DNA of 64,000 nucleotides from Marthasterias glacialis (lineage: Eukaryota; Echinodermata; Asteroidea; Forcipulatida; Asteriidae), in assembly GCA_911728455.2 (NCBI GenBank), contig OU452229.1:7802811-7866810 (forward strand), written 5' to 3'. Under the pieces are notes generated by a model. The model was not told the DNA's origin. It worked only from the letters and a program-made list of their open reading frames with translations, and ran no database searches. How positions within the stretch are numbered: position 1 is the first letter of the stretch; each line of letters starts with the position of its first letter. The position numbers and the translations under genes were made by a program. Of the stretch, positions 1 to 12,162 are shown piece by piece.

Positions 1-2261
1 TAACTCTTCAATAATTTGTTTTTTCACCATCACCAAAGTGAAGGGCAAAAAGAAACGTTTTTGCACTACTCTTGCTTCAACTCTCAAAGCTCTCCTCCCT
101 TTTTTTAAAAAGGAGTTGAACATGTATTTATTTAGATTTAATTGTGTCATGCATACTTCTTCCCAAGGACTTTCAGTTTTTGTCACATTCAAGAGCAGGC
201 CAGACTCTAATACACAGCACCTTTCAGTGAAGCAGTTTGATGTTTGCAACCTTTCCCCTTCTGACTTCCAATAAAGAAGTACATGTAATCATCTAATAAT
301 ATACATTTAATTCTTACACCAACAGGGAAAAGAAAATCCATGATAGAATTGAATTGAATACAAGAATTCTTGTGACATGATTTCCGTAACATTTCAAGGG
401 ATGGTGACACACAATGTAACTTCAACAGTGTTACTTTAGTATGATGCTTATAGATGGGTTGCAATAGACGCCATCTTCGATGACAATGTCAAGCTCTGTA
501 AATTTCATCGCAGCTTGAGTTGCTTACCAACCAGTCATGAAAGGAGTTTATGAAATTCACGCGTACCATGTGTAGTACATGTACTTTTGTGTAATGCACA
601 GTTGTGCGCTCCAAAATAAGCTGTTGTTAGAATGGTGTTAATAAGCCTTGTAAGTTGTAGGGAAATGATGCAATGTTGTACATACATGTATGTAGACCTA
701 CATCTCAACAATTTCATAATTGTACTGTTCAAATCATGCATCGTTTGCTATGTATTCCACTTCAAGACTCTAGATGCTACATGTACATTACATATATTTG
801 TTTAACATTACATTACTCGCTGCATCAAAAATTGTTGAAGCAATTCAGTTGACATTTTAAGAATGATGTGTGAAAGAAAGAAGAAGCATTGATGGGATCT
901 AGTCTGACTTTTACAGATACAACCAGACAACTGTAAACAAGAAAACACAATTTGATTACTGGGACATACAGGATATTCTCCACATACATAGTTGGCCCAA
1001 TTCCCAGCTACATATTTATTGTTTATCCTTTTTTAACGATTTATATTTATTGGTTGAAAAAGAGGGATAAAGAGTATTGACCATAAGAGACCCTGACCGA
1101 AGATATCCTTCTGCCTGCCTGCCTGCCTGCCTGCCTGCCCGCCCTGCTGTCCTGCAGGCCAGCTGGTAGGGGTTATCTCAATTACCTTAGGGGACCTAAA
1201 CAAGCCAAAATACACACATGATATCATGTTGCAGACCAATTACTGGACCAACTGAAAACATTGCTTGCCTTTTTTTTCATTTACATGTATGTAAGTCAAT
1301 CCTTAAAAGAAGTTGAGAAATTCAGACTCACTAATTAAACATTTAAAAATGTTGTGTTAGCCCTCACTGCCCAAGGTTGTACCCTTCTTTGTTGATTAAA
1401 CTTAAAGGCCATTCTACAGACCGTAGAATGTTCCACATTGAGTTAACACAGACATGACCAAGGAAATTGATATGAAATAAGAATCAGAGACTGAGAATAA
1501 TTAACAGAGTATCATGGAAATCACAGAAATCAGAATTCAGCAGAAACAGTACACTTTTTGTTAAAATTACCAAACTTCTGTTTAAAAACTTAAAAAACCC
1601 AATAAGGGTTGTTAATCCTGGCAAAGTCTTGGGAAATTCCAACATTGTCTTTTTCTTTTGTCTATCATGCAAAACTAAACTATTGCAAGACATTCTGATA
1701 AATAATTTATAGTGTACATTATTCTCATAATACAACTTTTCTTGTCAAATGCAGAGGGATGCGGATGATGGTGCATCATAGTGGTATCCTCCCTGCTTTC
1801 CAAGACCAATGGAATAAAACTACTTTGTAATAGCGCTTTAGCCCAAGGCTTACACTGCCAGGTTTGTTCAAAAGGTCATGCTCTGGACATTTTAGTTCTT
1901 GAAGTTTATACTGCACCCCTGCCTGCTCCTTGATTATATGCTATTATCACGCAGGTGGTCAACCAACCTTGCAGCGCAGTATTGTATTGGATCATCAGCG
2001 TGATATTGGTTTATCAACTTACAACATAATGTTGCACATAAACCCTGTGATTTACTTTGTTCTTTGAATCGAGTCTATCAAGGCTTTCTTTCACCAGGGA
2101 AAAATGTGAACATTTCAAATTTGTATTTATTTATTTTTTTTACATTAGAATAAAACAATTTTCCACAGAAAATGTTTTAAACCAACATGCTGAAAAAACA
2201 ACAACATTCCCTGGTTTTAGAAAAAATACTAAAAAATATGTGATATTGTACATTGCAAGAT
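1..2261. other. Non-coding sequence upstream of the recognised exons
   Basis: AT-rich sequence with no ORF that resembles a known protein and no convincing exon with matching splice sites. It contains a short CCTG tetranucleotide run near 1111 and scattered TACATGTA palindromes. It may be intergenic or lie in a 5' intron of the E-protein gene; the sequence does not decide this. Confidence 0.6.
1111..1142. repeat. (CCTG)n microsatellite
   Basis: About seven tandem CCTG units are followed by an imperfect C/G-rich continuation (CCCGCCCTGCTGTCCTGCAGG). Confidence 0.85.
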
Positions 2262-2405
2262 TTATTATTATTATTATTATTATTGTTATTATTATTATTA
2301 TTATTTTGGGGTGAACAAAGAAAAAATGACTGGTTCTGGATTCGAACCTGCGACCCCCAGATTAATGTACCTGTACTGAACCAACTGAGCTATCCAGCCC
2401 TTATG
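2262..2405 (-). mobile_element. tRNA-derived SINE (family A) with (AAT)n tail
   Basis: On the minus strand the sequence reads GGGCTGGATAGCTCAGTTGG (pol III A-box type) and then GCAGGTTCGAATCC (B-box type) at tRNA-like spacing. A short body ending CTTTGTTCACC follows, then an AAT-trinucleotide tail (2262-2310 on the plus strand). A head with A and B boxes, a body and a simple-repeat tail is the usual layout of a tRNA-derived SINE. It is not a functional tRNA gene, because the acceptor stem does not pair cleanly. A truncated relative is at 29388-29460. Confidence 0.75.
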
Positions 2406-2628
2406 TTGGCGGTTGCCCTATTAATTACTTGTTTTTAAGAGAGTGATTTCTCTTACTAGTGATTGTGTCACAATCGATTACAGTAAACCAATAAAGTATC
2501 CGGTAAGGTACATTGTAAGTGGAATAGGTTTAGTGAAATAATCATTTTAAACATTGGAGTTTCCTGGAACCATTGAAAAAGTTGGGTTTTTTTTACTAGT
2601 TTAAGATTTTCTAAATATTACACATTAC

Positions 2629-3374
2629 AATAGACCTATTGCGGGTTTACATGTCATCACGTGACCTGTAGTGGGTATATATCATCTCAGCTGATGGCAA
2701 ACTATGTGCAAATACATGCTGTGACCTACATAGTCACACAATCAGTTGACTTTTGGTAATAATAACACATAACACAGTTACTAAGCTCTTTTATTAAAGT
2801 TGTATATTGTGACATTGATTTTAATCACATTACTGTTTCATAAATTACCAGTATTCTACTACAAAAGAGGGTTTATTTTGAGTTATGCTTATGGAGTCGG
2901 ATGACTATGTAGCCACCCGCCAGTTATTATGTTTGTAATTGTAGGCCTAAATCACTGTAAAAAAGGACGAAGAACGTTGGAAAAGTGAGCATTTATACCT
3001 AGCCTTGCGAAATTTTGAATAGGCAAAGGAATCACACAGTTATAAAAAGCCTTTTCTTTGAATGATTTCAGCTTCAAAACTTTGAAATTCTTGTGTTGAA
3101 AAGTGTGTGATCGCGATCCTCTGGCCTAAACGTTTCATCGTGCAACTAGTATTACCACATCGTGAACATATACGTTTCTTTTAGAATTTGCAAGACTTGC
3201 TGGAACTGCCCTTACTGGCTTTATTCAGCCACTCGAAGGTCTCTGGTACAAACTCTAGAACATTTTTACAGATTTCGAGAAAGAAAAGCCTTGATCTAAT
3301 AAACAAATGCAACAATCATCATGTACCGTACGGCACTGCAGGTCCAGGGACTTTGGTGGTGCAATCGGCCTATG
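2629..3374 (+). mobile_element. Non-autonomous DNA transposon, ~750-810-bp family, copy 1
   Basis: This copy aligns by eye with 26499-27297 and 33672-34482 along its whole length, and with partial copies at 28529-28854 (reverse) and 29581-29895. Its ends are AATAGACCTATTGC and, inverted, GCAATCGGCCTAT, so it has terminal inverted repeats like copy 3. Landmarks in order are CATCACGTGACC, CAGCTGATGGCAAAC, TACTACAAAAGAG, GTAGGCCTAAATCACT, CAAGACTTGCTGGAACT and ACTCGAAGGTCTCTGGTACA. No transposase reading frame is visible. The superfamily is not determined. Confidence 0.75.
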
Positions 3375-4548
3375 CATGTACCTTCATGAGGCTGCCATCC
3401 TTTGGTCTCAGTGAGGGCGTTGTTTGAGCTTGTGACGTCATATTCAAGGTTTCTATTAGTCACAGATTGCCTGTCTTGTCAGATGTTAATCTAAAGCTGG
3501 ATATTTGAATAACTAAAATTAGTATGAAAGTTACAAATATAAAGACTGCAAAAAACTATATTGCCCAAGTTTACTTGTTTGTCATGACTGTCCTGGTTTG
3601 AAGTTTCCAATCCATATCATGCTTTTACAGTTTGGGCGTGGTGCAAATGTAAGCTTTAAAGCTCCATGTCATCTTTGGGTTGTTAGCAGCCTACATGCAT
3701 GGTATGTTTATACAAAGTTATGCCTTCCAAAAGGGGAAAAAAGATCTAATGTGAAATACTCTGTTGGAATTTGCCCTCAGTTCAAGCCTCAGTACACCTT
3801 TGCTAATTTCCCTTGAGTACCATTTTTAATATTAAAAACGAATAAGGAGTTAAATTGCTTCATCATGTGCTTGTGATCACCAATATGTTCATGTTTGAAA
3901 GTCTGTATACGTGTATATAAATTTCTATGCATAGAAATTGTGCAAAATATTGTCTTCAAAACTGCAGGCCTCCCGGGGAAAGCTATAGAAGAAATAAAAC
4001 TTATTTCTCAAAATGGCAACCTTAAACATTTTTTTAAAGGAAATACTAACCAAAAAATGTACCTTTTTGTCATTTATGAGCTTTTTCCTTGAAATCTATA
4101 TGTCCAAGCTCGCAATTACGATATGTAGTTGGATCAGTAGTGTTCTCACATTAGTGTCAACACTGCATTTTTGTCAGATTGCAGGCTTTGTAAGTTTTGC
4201 TTCAATCATCAATTTAATCTCAAGTGTTTCAGACCAGGTTGTGTATAATATACGGATGACACTGACATGGATGTGGTTTTTCTCCCTAAAAATCTTTTCT
4301 GTTATTTTTTGTTTTTATTTATTTGTTTGTTTGTTTGTTTGGGGGGGGGGGATGATAGACACACTAATTGTTGATATTGATTTATATGACACTGATAATG
4401 TTGAAAGTTGAAAATGTCTGGATTTCATTAACTAGTTAAGGATACATCTCTGATGAAATGATATGAAAATCAGACCTCTTCGGTTAATATGAGGCATACA
4501 TTATGAATGTTTGTTGATTTCACATGTTACATGGACATCGGTTCCGTG
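3375..4548. other. Non-coding sequence, no gene seen
   Basis: AT-rich sequence. ORFs of up to 132 codons here have no recognisable domain and end in simple repeats. A TTTG tetranucleotide run followed by a run of G lies at about 4318-4350. Confidence 0.55.
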
Positions 4549-4850
4549 TTAAAGCCCCAGCTCAACATTGGTAAACTGACCTTAAATGCTTCCATTCTTT
4601 GCACAAATCAAGATATTTCTCAGAATAAAAACTGTGAAAATACCAGCTCATTTCGTTGTTCCATTTGCGAGAAAACGGTAAAAACTATTTTTGTATTTTA
4701 TTTCATGTGTTATTTAAAAATGATAACACTTCAGGCAGAATTATTTCAAGGCAAGTTTTATATCAGTATTATCTTTATACCATGTTAGGTACATATACAT
4801 CTGTGAACATTGGTGTTTCTGTTCTTACCAATGTTGAGCTGGGGCTTTAA
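4549..4850. mobile_element. piggyBac-like MITE, copy 1 (TTAA-flanked)
   Basis: The element starts TTAA-AGCCCCAGCTCAACATTGG and ends in the inverted form CCAATGTTGAGCTGGGGCT-TTAA. The terminal inverted repeats are about 22 bp and nearly perfect, and both ends abut TTAA, the target site duplicated by piggyBac transposases. The interior is about 290 bp with no significant coding capacity. A second copy lies at 13812-14143. Confidence 0.85.
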
Positions 4851-6690
4851 AGAACATTTTTAAGATATGGCAAAAGTAAGGTGATGATTTCAAAAGACTT
4901 GGTGTCCCAATACAGTGTGACAGTTCATCCATATCATGTATGAAGAAAAATCGCTTTGGTTTGTAAAATTCATGTTTTGATTTAAGTATTATTGCTGCTC
5001 TAACCCAAAGAATTTGTTATAGTTATATCAATTATTGTGAATGTGAAGAAGTTCACAAAATTGTACACCTTGTGTGAAGTTGAGTACCAAACTTCACGGA
5101 ATGACCCTCTTTCAAACTTACGTGAAACGTAAGTGCCATTTCATATAGGAGATACAACATTTTTGCATTGACTGATAAAAAGGACATAACCGGCAAAAAT
5201 TTACCGGAAAAAGGAGGTAGATTTGAAATGTACTGAACCAGAATGTTGAACACAGTAGCTAAAAATATATATTTACGAACAATTGTATTAGTCCTGGAAG
5301 AGGCTGCACAGGTAATTATTAGAATACTGAAGCAGTTCATTCTGGCTGCAAATGAAATAAGCTTTTCCTTAGCACTTGTAACTTTTAATCCATAGCATTG
5401 TCGTGACACACTGCACATATTATTTTACAGGTGTACTGCAAAGTGGATAAAGATGGCTGTTTTAAATTTCAAAAACTTCAATTTTGAAAAGACCCAGCAC
5501 CGAATGCTGTGGAAATTGCAAAATAACAGGCCTGAGACTTCTTAAAGGCAGCCCCTGGTCATTGCCTCGATGCCCTTGAAATACTCCAATAGAAATTTAC
5601 AATTTCCTTATAGAGATGCTCTTTATCAAGAAGAAAATGCCTTGGTCCCCTTGCCCTTTCAACAAACTTTTGTTTGACTTGAAATGAGCCTTGTTAAAAA
5701 GAAGTTTGAACAGTTGTGAACTAAAATCTGATAAGATTTGCTGAAATCTTGTTGAGCTATTGTTGATTACAAGTATAAGAGCACTAAACATTTACGTGGA
5801 AAACTAGACATTTTCAATTATCTTGTTGTTTTGCTATCAATACAATTTGTTATCTGCTATACAATTGTCCAGTGAAATACTCTTCATTAATAGCCATTAT
5901 GACTGTGTTTGGCTGTGACATTTTAAAATATTGATTGCTGTTAGCATTTACTATGATGCCATGACTATGCACTGAGTATGCCCTATAGCTGTCTTCAACC
6001 AGCTAGATCTTGTTACATGCTCTACCACTGACACTTCTCTAGAATGAGATTTAATAACATGGCAGCTAGCAGCACTGTGGTAGACTCTTGCATTGCCATA
6101 TTAATCCAAGCAGTTTTGAATTACATCTGTGAGGCTGTAGATTTGTTGCCATTGCAAAGTCTTGCAGGCAAGCTTTTAAGTAGGCCTACAGTGTACACGT
6201 ATACATGTATGTCCACGGTGCACTTTCACTGAATGTATTAAGTCATCAGGTATTGATGGGCAATGATCTTTTTCTTCCTTGGGGAACTTTTTAGTACACA
6301 ATTAAAATTTGGACAATGCTTTACTCTACAGTGTCAATTTGTTGTGTGTTCATGAATCATAGCACGTACAATTACAAACATCTACAATTTATTCTTCCTC
6401 CATGATTTTTTGTATAAAAAAACTTTTTTAAGAATGCACTGATAACTTGTGAGGTTACACCTGCCGTTTCATAATAAATGTTTCATTAATTTCCCCTTAC
6501 ATGTGTAGCCTTGAGCTTTGCTGTACACAAGTACATGTATTATGTAAATGTACATATTCAATGAAATAATGTGTACACTGTGTATGCATAACACAGACAA
6601 AAAAGTACATTACATACTTGTGTAAAATATTAGTTCTTGTGTGTATATGTAATATGTCTTAAATGAGTATTGTACATTTATGGTTGTACC
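4851..6690. other. Non-coding sequence with one diverged dispersed repeat
   Basis: No gene seen. The segment at about 5525-5690 (GCCTCGATGCCCTTGAAA ... GCCCTTTCAA) resembles 17225-17400, so it is probably an old copy of a repeat. The rest is unremarkable AT-rich sequence with some TACATGTA palindromes. Confidence 0.5.
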
Positions 6691-6699
6691 CAGTTTAAG

Positions 6700-7115
6700 T
6701 ACAAGCATGATACAGGTACAGGTACATGTATGGTAATGTTGAACGATGTATATTTTGTACAAAATGTACTCCTAAAAAAACACACAGCTTTTTAACTCTG
6801 CACCTCTTTGAACACATGTTGTTTATGTATACCAGAGAGCAAGGAACAGTGTACATGTGCATGTGGATATGTTCATGATAGCTGTTCAGTGTGTACATGT
6901 ACTGTACATTGTACGTGTACATGTACATGTACATGTACAGTGAACATGTAAATGTACATGTACATAATATACATGTACTGTGCAGTGTAATGTACATGTA
7001 CAGTATGTAATACTGTATGTACAGAGTACATGTACACTGTACATGTGTAGTCACAAGCATCATAGAGCATACATGGGATATGTACTGATGCACACACACA
7101 TGTACATACATGTAC
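6700..7115. repeat. TACATG-rich low-complexity block
   Basis: A dense cluster of ACATGTAC/TACATGTA hexamers and octamers, including an uninterrupted run near 6916-6940. It reads as Met-Tyr-Val-His or Cys-Thr-rich peptides on both strands, which explains the apparent ORFs here. Confidence 0.85.
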
Positions 7116-7406
7116 TGTACATGTTGCCTTGCCTATTGGAGGCATTCAGAAGCCATAATCAACCAACGTGTCCATCAATCAGTCTATTCATTCAACCAGT
7201 CAGTCGCTCCATTCAACATCGCTAGCCACGCCTACAACAGCACTGTATATTCATGAGGTTGAATGGCATGGCCTGCCCTACTGTTGCTTTCATATGCATA
7301 CATTAAAGATGGCCCTGGTGGATCGCAAGCTGAATTATAGTGTGCAAGTTTAGTAAGGTTTTGGTCTTTGTGTCTGTGAAATAATAACAGTGAATTGTGT
7401 CTCAAC

Positions 7407-7491
7407 ATGAACAAGTCTCGTGTGGATCTATACATAGACAGAGGACCCTTGAATACTATTGGCAGCCATAGTATGGGTTGTAATGTCCGAG
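7407..7491 (+). CDS. Candidate alternative first coding exon of the E-protein gene
   Basis: An ATG in good context (CAACATGA) opens 28 codons starting MNKSRVDLYIDRG. The segment ends at the strong donor CCGAG|GTATGT and leaves one base (G). An in-frame TGA lies at 7377-7379, so the ORF does not extend upstream. The next recognised exon (15680) begins with GT and needs exactly one base before it, so a join would make a Gly codon and keep frame. Vertebrate TCF4 and TCF12 are known for many alternative 5' exons and promoters, which makes this plausible. I do not recognise the peptide in any E-protein, and a chance ORF next to a chance donor is possible. No clear TATA box is visible, although TATATTCATGAGG lies about 160 bp upstream. 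Confidence 0.35.
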
Positions 7492-7856
7492 GTATGTATA
7501 AAATTATCAGTCTGTGATGTGTGATGATCATTGTGTGTGTGAACACAGTGTACACTACATGTACTGTACTAACGCTACATGTACAAATATGTACAATCAC
7601 TATTGCCATGGTTTTGTTTAGTTTTTCACTTGCTATACTTACATGTAGTAGTAATGGTACATATGTGTGTACCTAATTTGATGGTTTAGTTGTATGGAAG
7701 ATACCTGTACAACACATGTACGTAAGCAACTCTCTTAAAACTGCAGCATGTCTGGTGACTGATAGTGATATAGTCTGATAATGACAATATACATTGTGTG
7801 TACATACTTGCCTTGATACATCATTACACTAAACGGTATTATAGTACCCAAGCAGG

Positions 7857-8241
7857 TCGGTTCGTACCCAAGTTGTTTTGACCCAAGTCATTTCCTACCC
7901 AGTCATTATTATGATGCACAAAGGAGATTAAGCCAGCCATGCAAATCCACTACCAGTAGACGTTCAGCTGAATCTCAAAAAGCCTCCAGAAAATGAGTTT
8001 TGCTCCGGCAAGCGTGGTACTAGATTTTGTTAACAGACTTAAGAAACAAAAATTACCAGAGAGAGAGAGAGATAGTATAATCCGAAAAGTTCTCTAACGG
8101 AAATGCTGGCCGAAGTAGGCTAAAATTTATGAATCGTCGTCGCAAAATTACATCACAGCGTGTAGCATGTTATTGCTAGCCTTTCTCCAAGGCAAGTGTG
8201 ATTGCATGCACTGTGCTATGAAACCTGGGTACGAAACAACC
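7857..8241. mobile_element. Possible MITE with 18-bp imperfect terminal inverted repeats
   Basis: The left end GGTCGGTTCGTACCCAAG and the right end CCTGGGTACGAAACAACC are inverted repeats matching at 15 of 18 positions, about 385 bp apart. TATAGTA occurs just outside both ends but not directly adjacent, so no target duplication can be assigned. No coding capacity is seen. Confidence 0.4.
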
Positions 8242-9383
8242 AACATTCTATAGTACATGTGTAAAGTACATGTACATCCATGTGTAGGATACACAGTTTC
8301 TGTCAACACGTATTAGTAACATGCATGTGGTGTTGATCAATTATTTCATAAAAGTCTGTTAAAATATTTAAGTTATCACTTGTTGGAAGGGAGTTTTTTA
8401 AATGTGCATATAGGCCTAATCTAATACTGTAAAATGTTTGGTTTGGTATACTGTTTCTGTATCAAAGTATTCAAAGCTCATTTCAACTAAGTCATTATTA
8501 ACTATCTATCAAGGTATGTACTAGTTGTAAACAATGAAGTTGTGATAACAGACCAGATTGTGATAAGTTACACAATGAGGTTACACGCTGAATCTTACCA
8601 GTTTACCTAAGGTTTAAAATGGAAATTTTCTGATTGATTACAAACTTAATACATGTACATGTATGTCTGAAAAATGTACAATTGTAGCATTGAAGTAAAG
8701 TACTTGATGGTAGTATTGTAAATACCTTCTTGATGCCCTTTACTGACAACAATACTTACATGAGGTTTCATATGAGTTGTAGGTTATGGTGACCGATGTA
8801 GGAGATCTTTCACACAGAGTCCACTTGTATTGTAACATTTCACAAGTTTGCAGCAAATTTAGCCACCTTTTGGGGCTGTCGTGCCCTTTTCACATAAGAA
8901 GAACGAAGAAGAAAAAAGATGCTGTTGATAACAACTGCCACTTTTTTGATCATCTGGGTAAAGAAGACACTGTTTTGCCGAAAAATTTGCAGTCTGATTC
9001 TGCATCTTTTTCAGAAGTGGATTTTTTCATTCTATGATTTTTGGCGAGCTGCGAAGCAGAGCGAGCCTATGTAATGACGGTTTCTGAATGTTAAAGTTTT
9101 ATCATAAAGCTTTAACCTGCAAGTGTTGAGTTGTTTTATGGACTCTAAAAGCCCAAAAAGAGATCATTTCACAGTGTCTGTCATGTTTTGTCAACTATTT
9201 TTTTCAGGAATTGTTAAAGTTTTTGGAATAAAAATTTTAAAATTTGTTAACGAGCTTAAACATTGACTCCTGGATTTTAATGAGCTAAACTCATACTAAA
9301 TTATTGTTTAAGTTTGAAAACTGATTTGTAGCTTTGACTTTTTACCTAGAAAAGTCTGCAGATATCGAAATCAGGAGTGAAAC

Positions 9384-10165
9384 ACTGAATGTGACAACGG
9401 TTCCAGTTGAATGAGTTAAAACCATGAAAAACTTGAATGGCTTTAAATAATTATTCCAGCAGTGTACTGATTTGAAAGCTGTATCCAATAATGCAAAGTG
9501 GAAGCAGATTCATATAAAAGAATAAGACTCATGATTGTGACACTGGTTCCAGTTGAATGAGCTAAAACAAAACCTTGAATGGTCATAACTCCTTTTTGCA
9601 AGAATGTATTGACTTGAAACTTGAATCAAATATTGCTTCTGGAAGATGCAGATTTTTATGAAAAGAATAAAATCACGATTGAGACATCGGTTTTTTAGTT
9701 GAATGAGCTAAAACAGTAAAAAACCTTCAATGGTCATAACTCCTTTTTGCAATGATGTACTGACTTAAACCTTCCATCAAATACTGCTACTGACATGCAG
9801 ATTCATTTAAAATAATAAAACTCATGATTGTGACACTAGTTCCAGTTGAATGAGCTAAAACAATGAAAACATTGAATGGTCATAACTGATTTGAAGGATG
9901 TACCGACTTCTTGATCAAATATTACTCTTAGTATGCAGATTCATATGTAAAGATATATCTCATGAGTATGTCGCTAGTTCCAGTTGAATGATCTAAAACA
10001 ATGAAAACCTTGATTGGTCATAACTCCTATTTGCAATGATGTACTGACTTCAAACTTGAATCAAATACTGCTACTGACATGCAGATTTATATGTAAAGAT
10101 AAAACTTGTGATTATGTCACCAGTTCCAGTTGAATGATCTAAAACAACGTAATTATTGAATGGCC
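9384..10165. repeat. ~145-bp satellite, five to six diverged units
   Basis: The landmark GTTCCAGTTGAATGA(G/T)(C/T)TAAAAC recurs near 9400, 9545, 9695, 9838, 9978 and 10124, giving a period of about 139-149 bp. Between landmarks the units share TTGAATGGTCATAACTCC, TGATGTACTGACTT and GACATGCAGATT. No ORF runs through the units. Divergence between units indicates an old array. Confidence 0.85.
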
Positions 10166-10522
10166 TAACTTCATCCAGGATCTACTTAAGTAGCTGTAGT
10201 TTACATTATGTAGATGCATCTTCTCTGGTAAATTCTTGTCTTTGATGACATACCAGAGCTGAGAATGAGAGCTACATGTAAGAATTTGTGTTTATTATGT
10301 GCTTCAGACATTGAAAGAAGCTATCCCCAATCAAGCTAGCCCTTCAGTTTTGAAGAACTGTACCACTCTTTTGTGGTGAAAAAAATGTCTTTGAAGAAAT
10401 CTTAGATGCTGGTCAGCATCATTTAATTCATATATATTTCTTATGAAGTGCCACACATTTTGTCTCCATGTGTGACAGTGTGCCATACCGTCCAATATTA
10501 CACACTCTATCAGACTATCATT

Positions 10523-10700
10523 CAGGTCTTGATCTTAAGAAAAATAGGGGCAGGTCTTTGCTGGCCAAATCAGAGAAATTGTACAAGGGCATGCTGGCCA
10601 AGTTGGTAGTGACAGTGCAATTTTTCTGAAGGGCATGCTGGCCAACTCGACAGGGCATGAGGCCAATGGCCTCAGTGGCTTCGGTTAAGATCAAGGCCTG
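10523..10700. mobile_element. 178-bp MITE with 6-bp target duplication, copy A
   Basis: The ends are CAGGTCTTGATCTTAA and, inverted, TTAAGATCAAGGCCTG (16-bp terminal inverted repeats). ATCATT lies directly outside both ends (10517-10522 and 10701-10706), consistent with a 6-bp target-site duplication. The copy at 54805-54983 is the same element in the opposite orientation, with its own 6-bp duplication. The interior has no ORF of note. Confidence 0.85.
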
Positions 10701-11233
10701 ATCATTTGTTCCTCACGTATGTTTCTTTTCCTCGTCGGCCCTCCCTCATCCTTACCCCTTTGCCACATTTTGCAAGTAAGCAGTGGTCAAGTGCAAGTTG
10801 TTGATGCTCTTACCCTATTGAACATCATTTGATCAAAAGGATAGTTTTTTTAAATAGTCATTGTTCCTCTATCGGGCGATCCGCAGCTCACCATGGCAGC
10901 TATTGCTGTTCTAGTTTATTATGTATTCTTATTCAATGGAAGACTAATTTTGAAGGACAAGAATGTAAACAATGAACGTTTCATGATTTAAAAGTACAAT
11001 CCACTTTTGTACTATGGTATAAAGGAACATACCACACTACACAGGTTGGCATAGAGAAGAGACGAATGGGAAAGAATACCCAAATAGCATTGATTGTGTA
11101 TGAAAACACTTCTGGTTAGTGACAACTAAATAACAAGTGAAAATAGTAACCCTTTTCAAATTATGGAGGAAAATGTGTAGCAATGCCTAACAGTGGACAA
11201 GTCAAGGCTCCAGTGCACTGACAATTACATGTA

Positions 11234-12108
11234 CAGTCGACTCTCGTTAATACGAGGTCTGCCGGACTGGCCCTTTTTTCTCGTATAAACCGAACCTCGT
11301 ATTATCCGAGCGTGGTATTAACAATGCACAGTGCATGACTTAATGGACGCACGTGTATAAATGCACCCGTACTGCAATGGACACTGCATAACTGTGATCA
11401 TGGAGGTAGAATTCTACCTCCATGTTGTGATCATATGCATGTACATGTACCAAACAAACATACAACATTTTGGGCAAATAAAACTATTTTGATTTAATTA
11501 ATTTATTTCGAAAGTCAATTTATGAAAACAATTTACATTTTTCATGACTGAAAAAGAGCGCATATGACTTTAACTTGCCGTTCTTGGCAGCCAAGTTTCG
11601 GTCGCAACGGCCAACATGACAAGTTGAATGTTGGTTTTCATTGGTTTTCACACCTTAGTAAGGTCGCAGTAATATGAGATAGCTCATTGCTAAGGCGGGA
11701 TACCAGCGAACAATAAACGGTCTGGTGTCCACCTCTCATCTGCATTGTACTACCATTCAGTAGACTGGTACCATTGCCAACACTCAAATAGCACCTCTAT
11801 TGATCATGATCAACGGAGCGGTAGCACATGAAAGGCTGGGACGTCAATTTTTCACCTCAATGAAGGTAAACTATCGATGCCCAACAATTCATTCCCCAAA
11901 CTTGCTATAAAAGTAAGACAAACAATACATTTGCTCGTTACGGGGCTGCAAGAATACCTCGTATTATCCGTGTTCTCATTATGACCGTGCTCGTATCATC
12001 CGTATTTAAATGCATTAAAACACGCACGGGGCAGTCCGGGACCGGCAAAATACCTCAAATAAACCGGAACCTCGTAACATCCGAGCTCGTATTAACGAGA
12101 GTCGACTG
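11234..12108. mobile_element. pogo/Tigger-like non-autonomous DNA transposon
   Basis: A perfect 23-bp terminal inverted repeat begins CAGTCGACTCTCGTTAATAC at the left and returns inverted at the right. Each end abuts TA (11232-11233 and 12109-12110), the target duplication of Tc1/mariner/pogo elements. Ends of the type CAGTCGACTCTCGTT are familiar from Tigger/pogo families. The 875-bp length and lack of a long ORF make it non-autonomous. It contains a perfect 26-bp palindrome near 11399-11424. A solo end of the same type is at about 31168-31190. Confidence 0.85.
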
Positions 12109-12162
12109 TACTTGTAACAATAAGAGCAAGTTATTTACTATTTAAAATTGTTAGTATACCAA

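Noticed and set aside
6695-7225. ORFs of 81-138 codons rich in Met-Tyr-Cys-Thr-His
   Set aside because: Translations of the TACATG-rich block.
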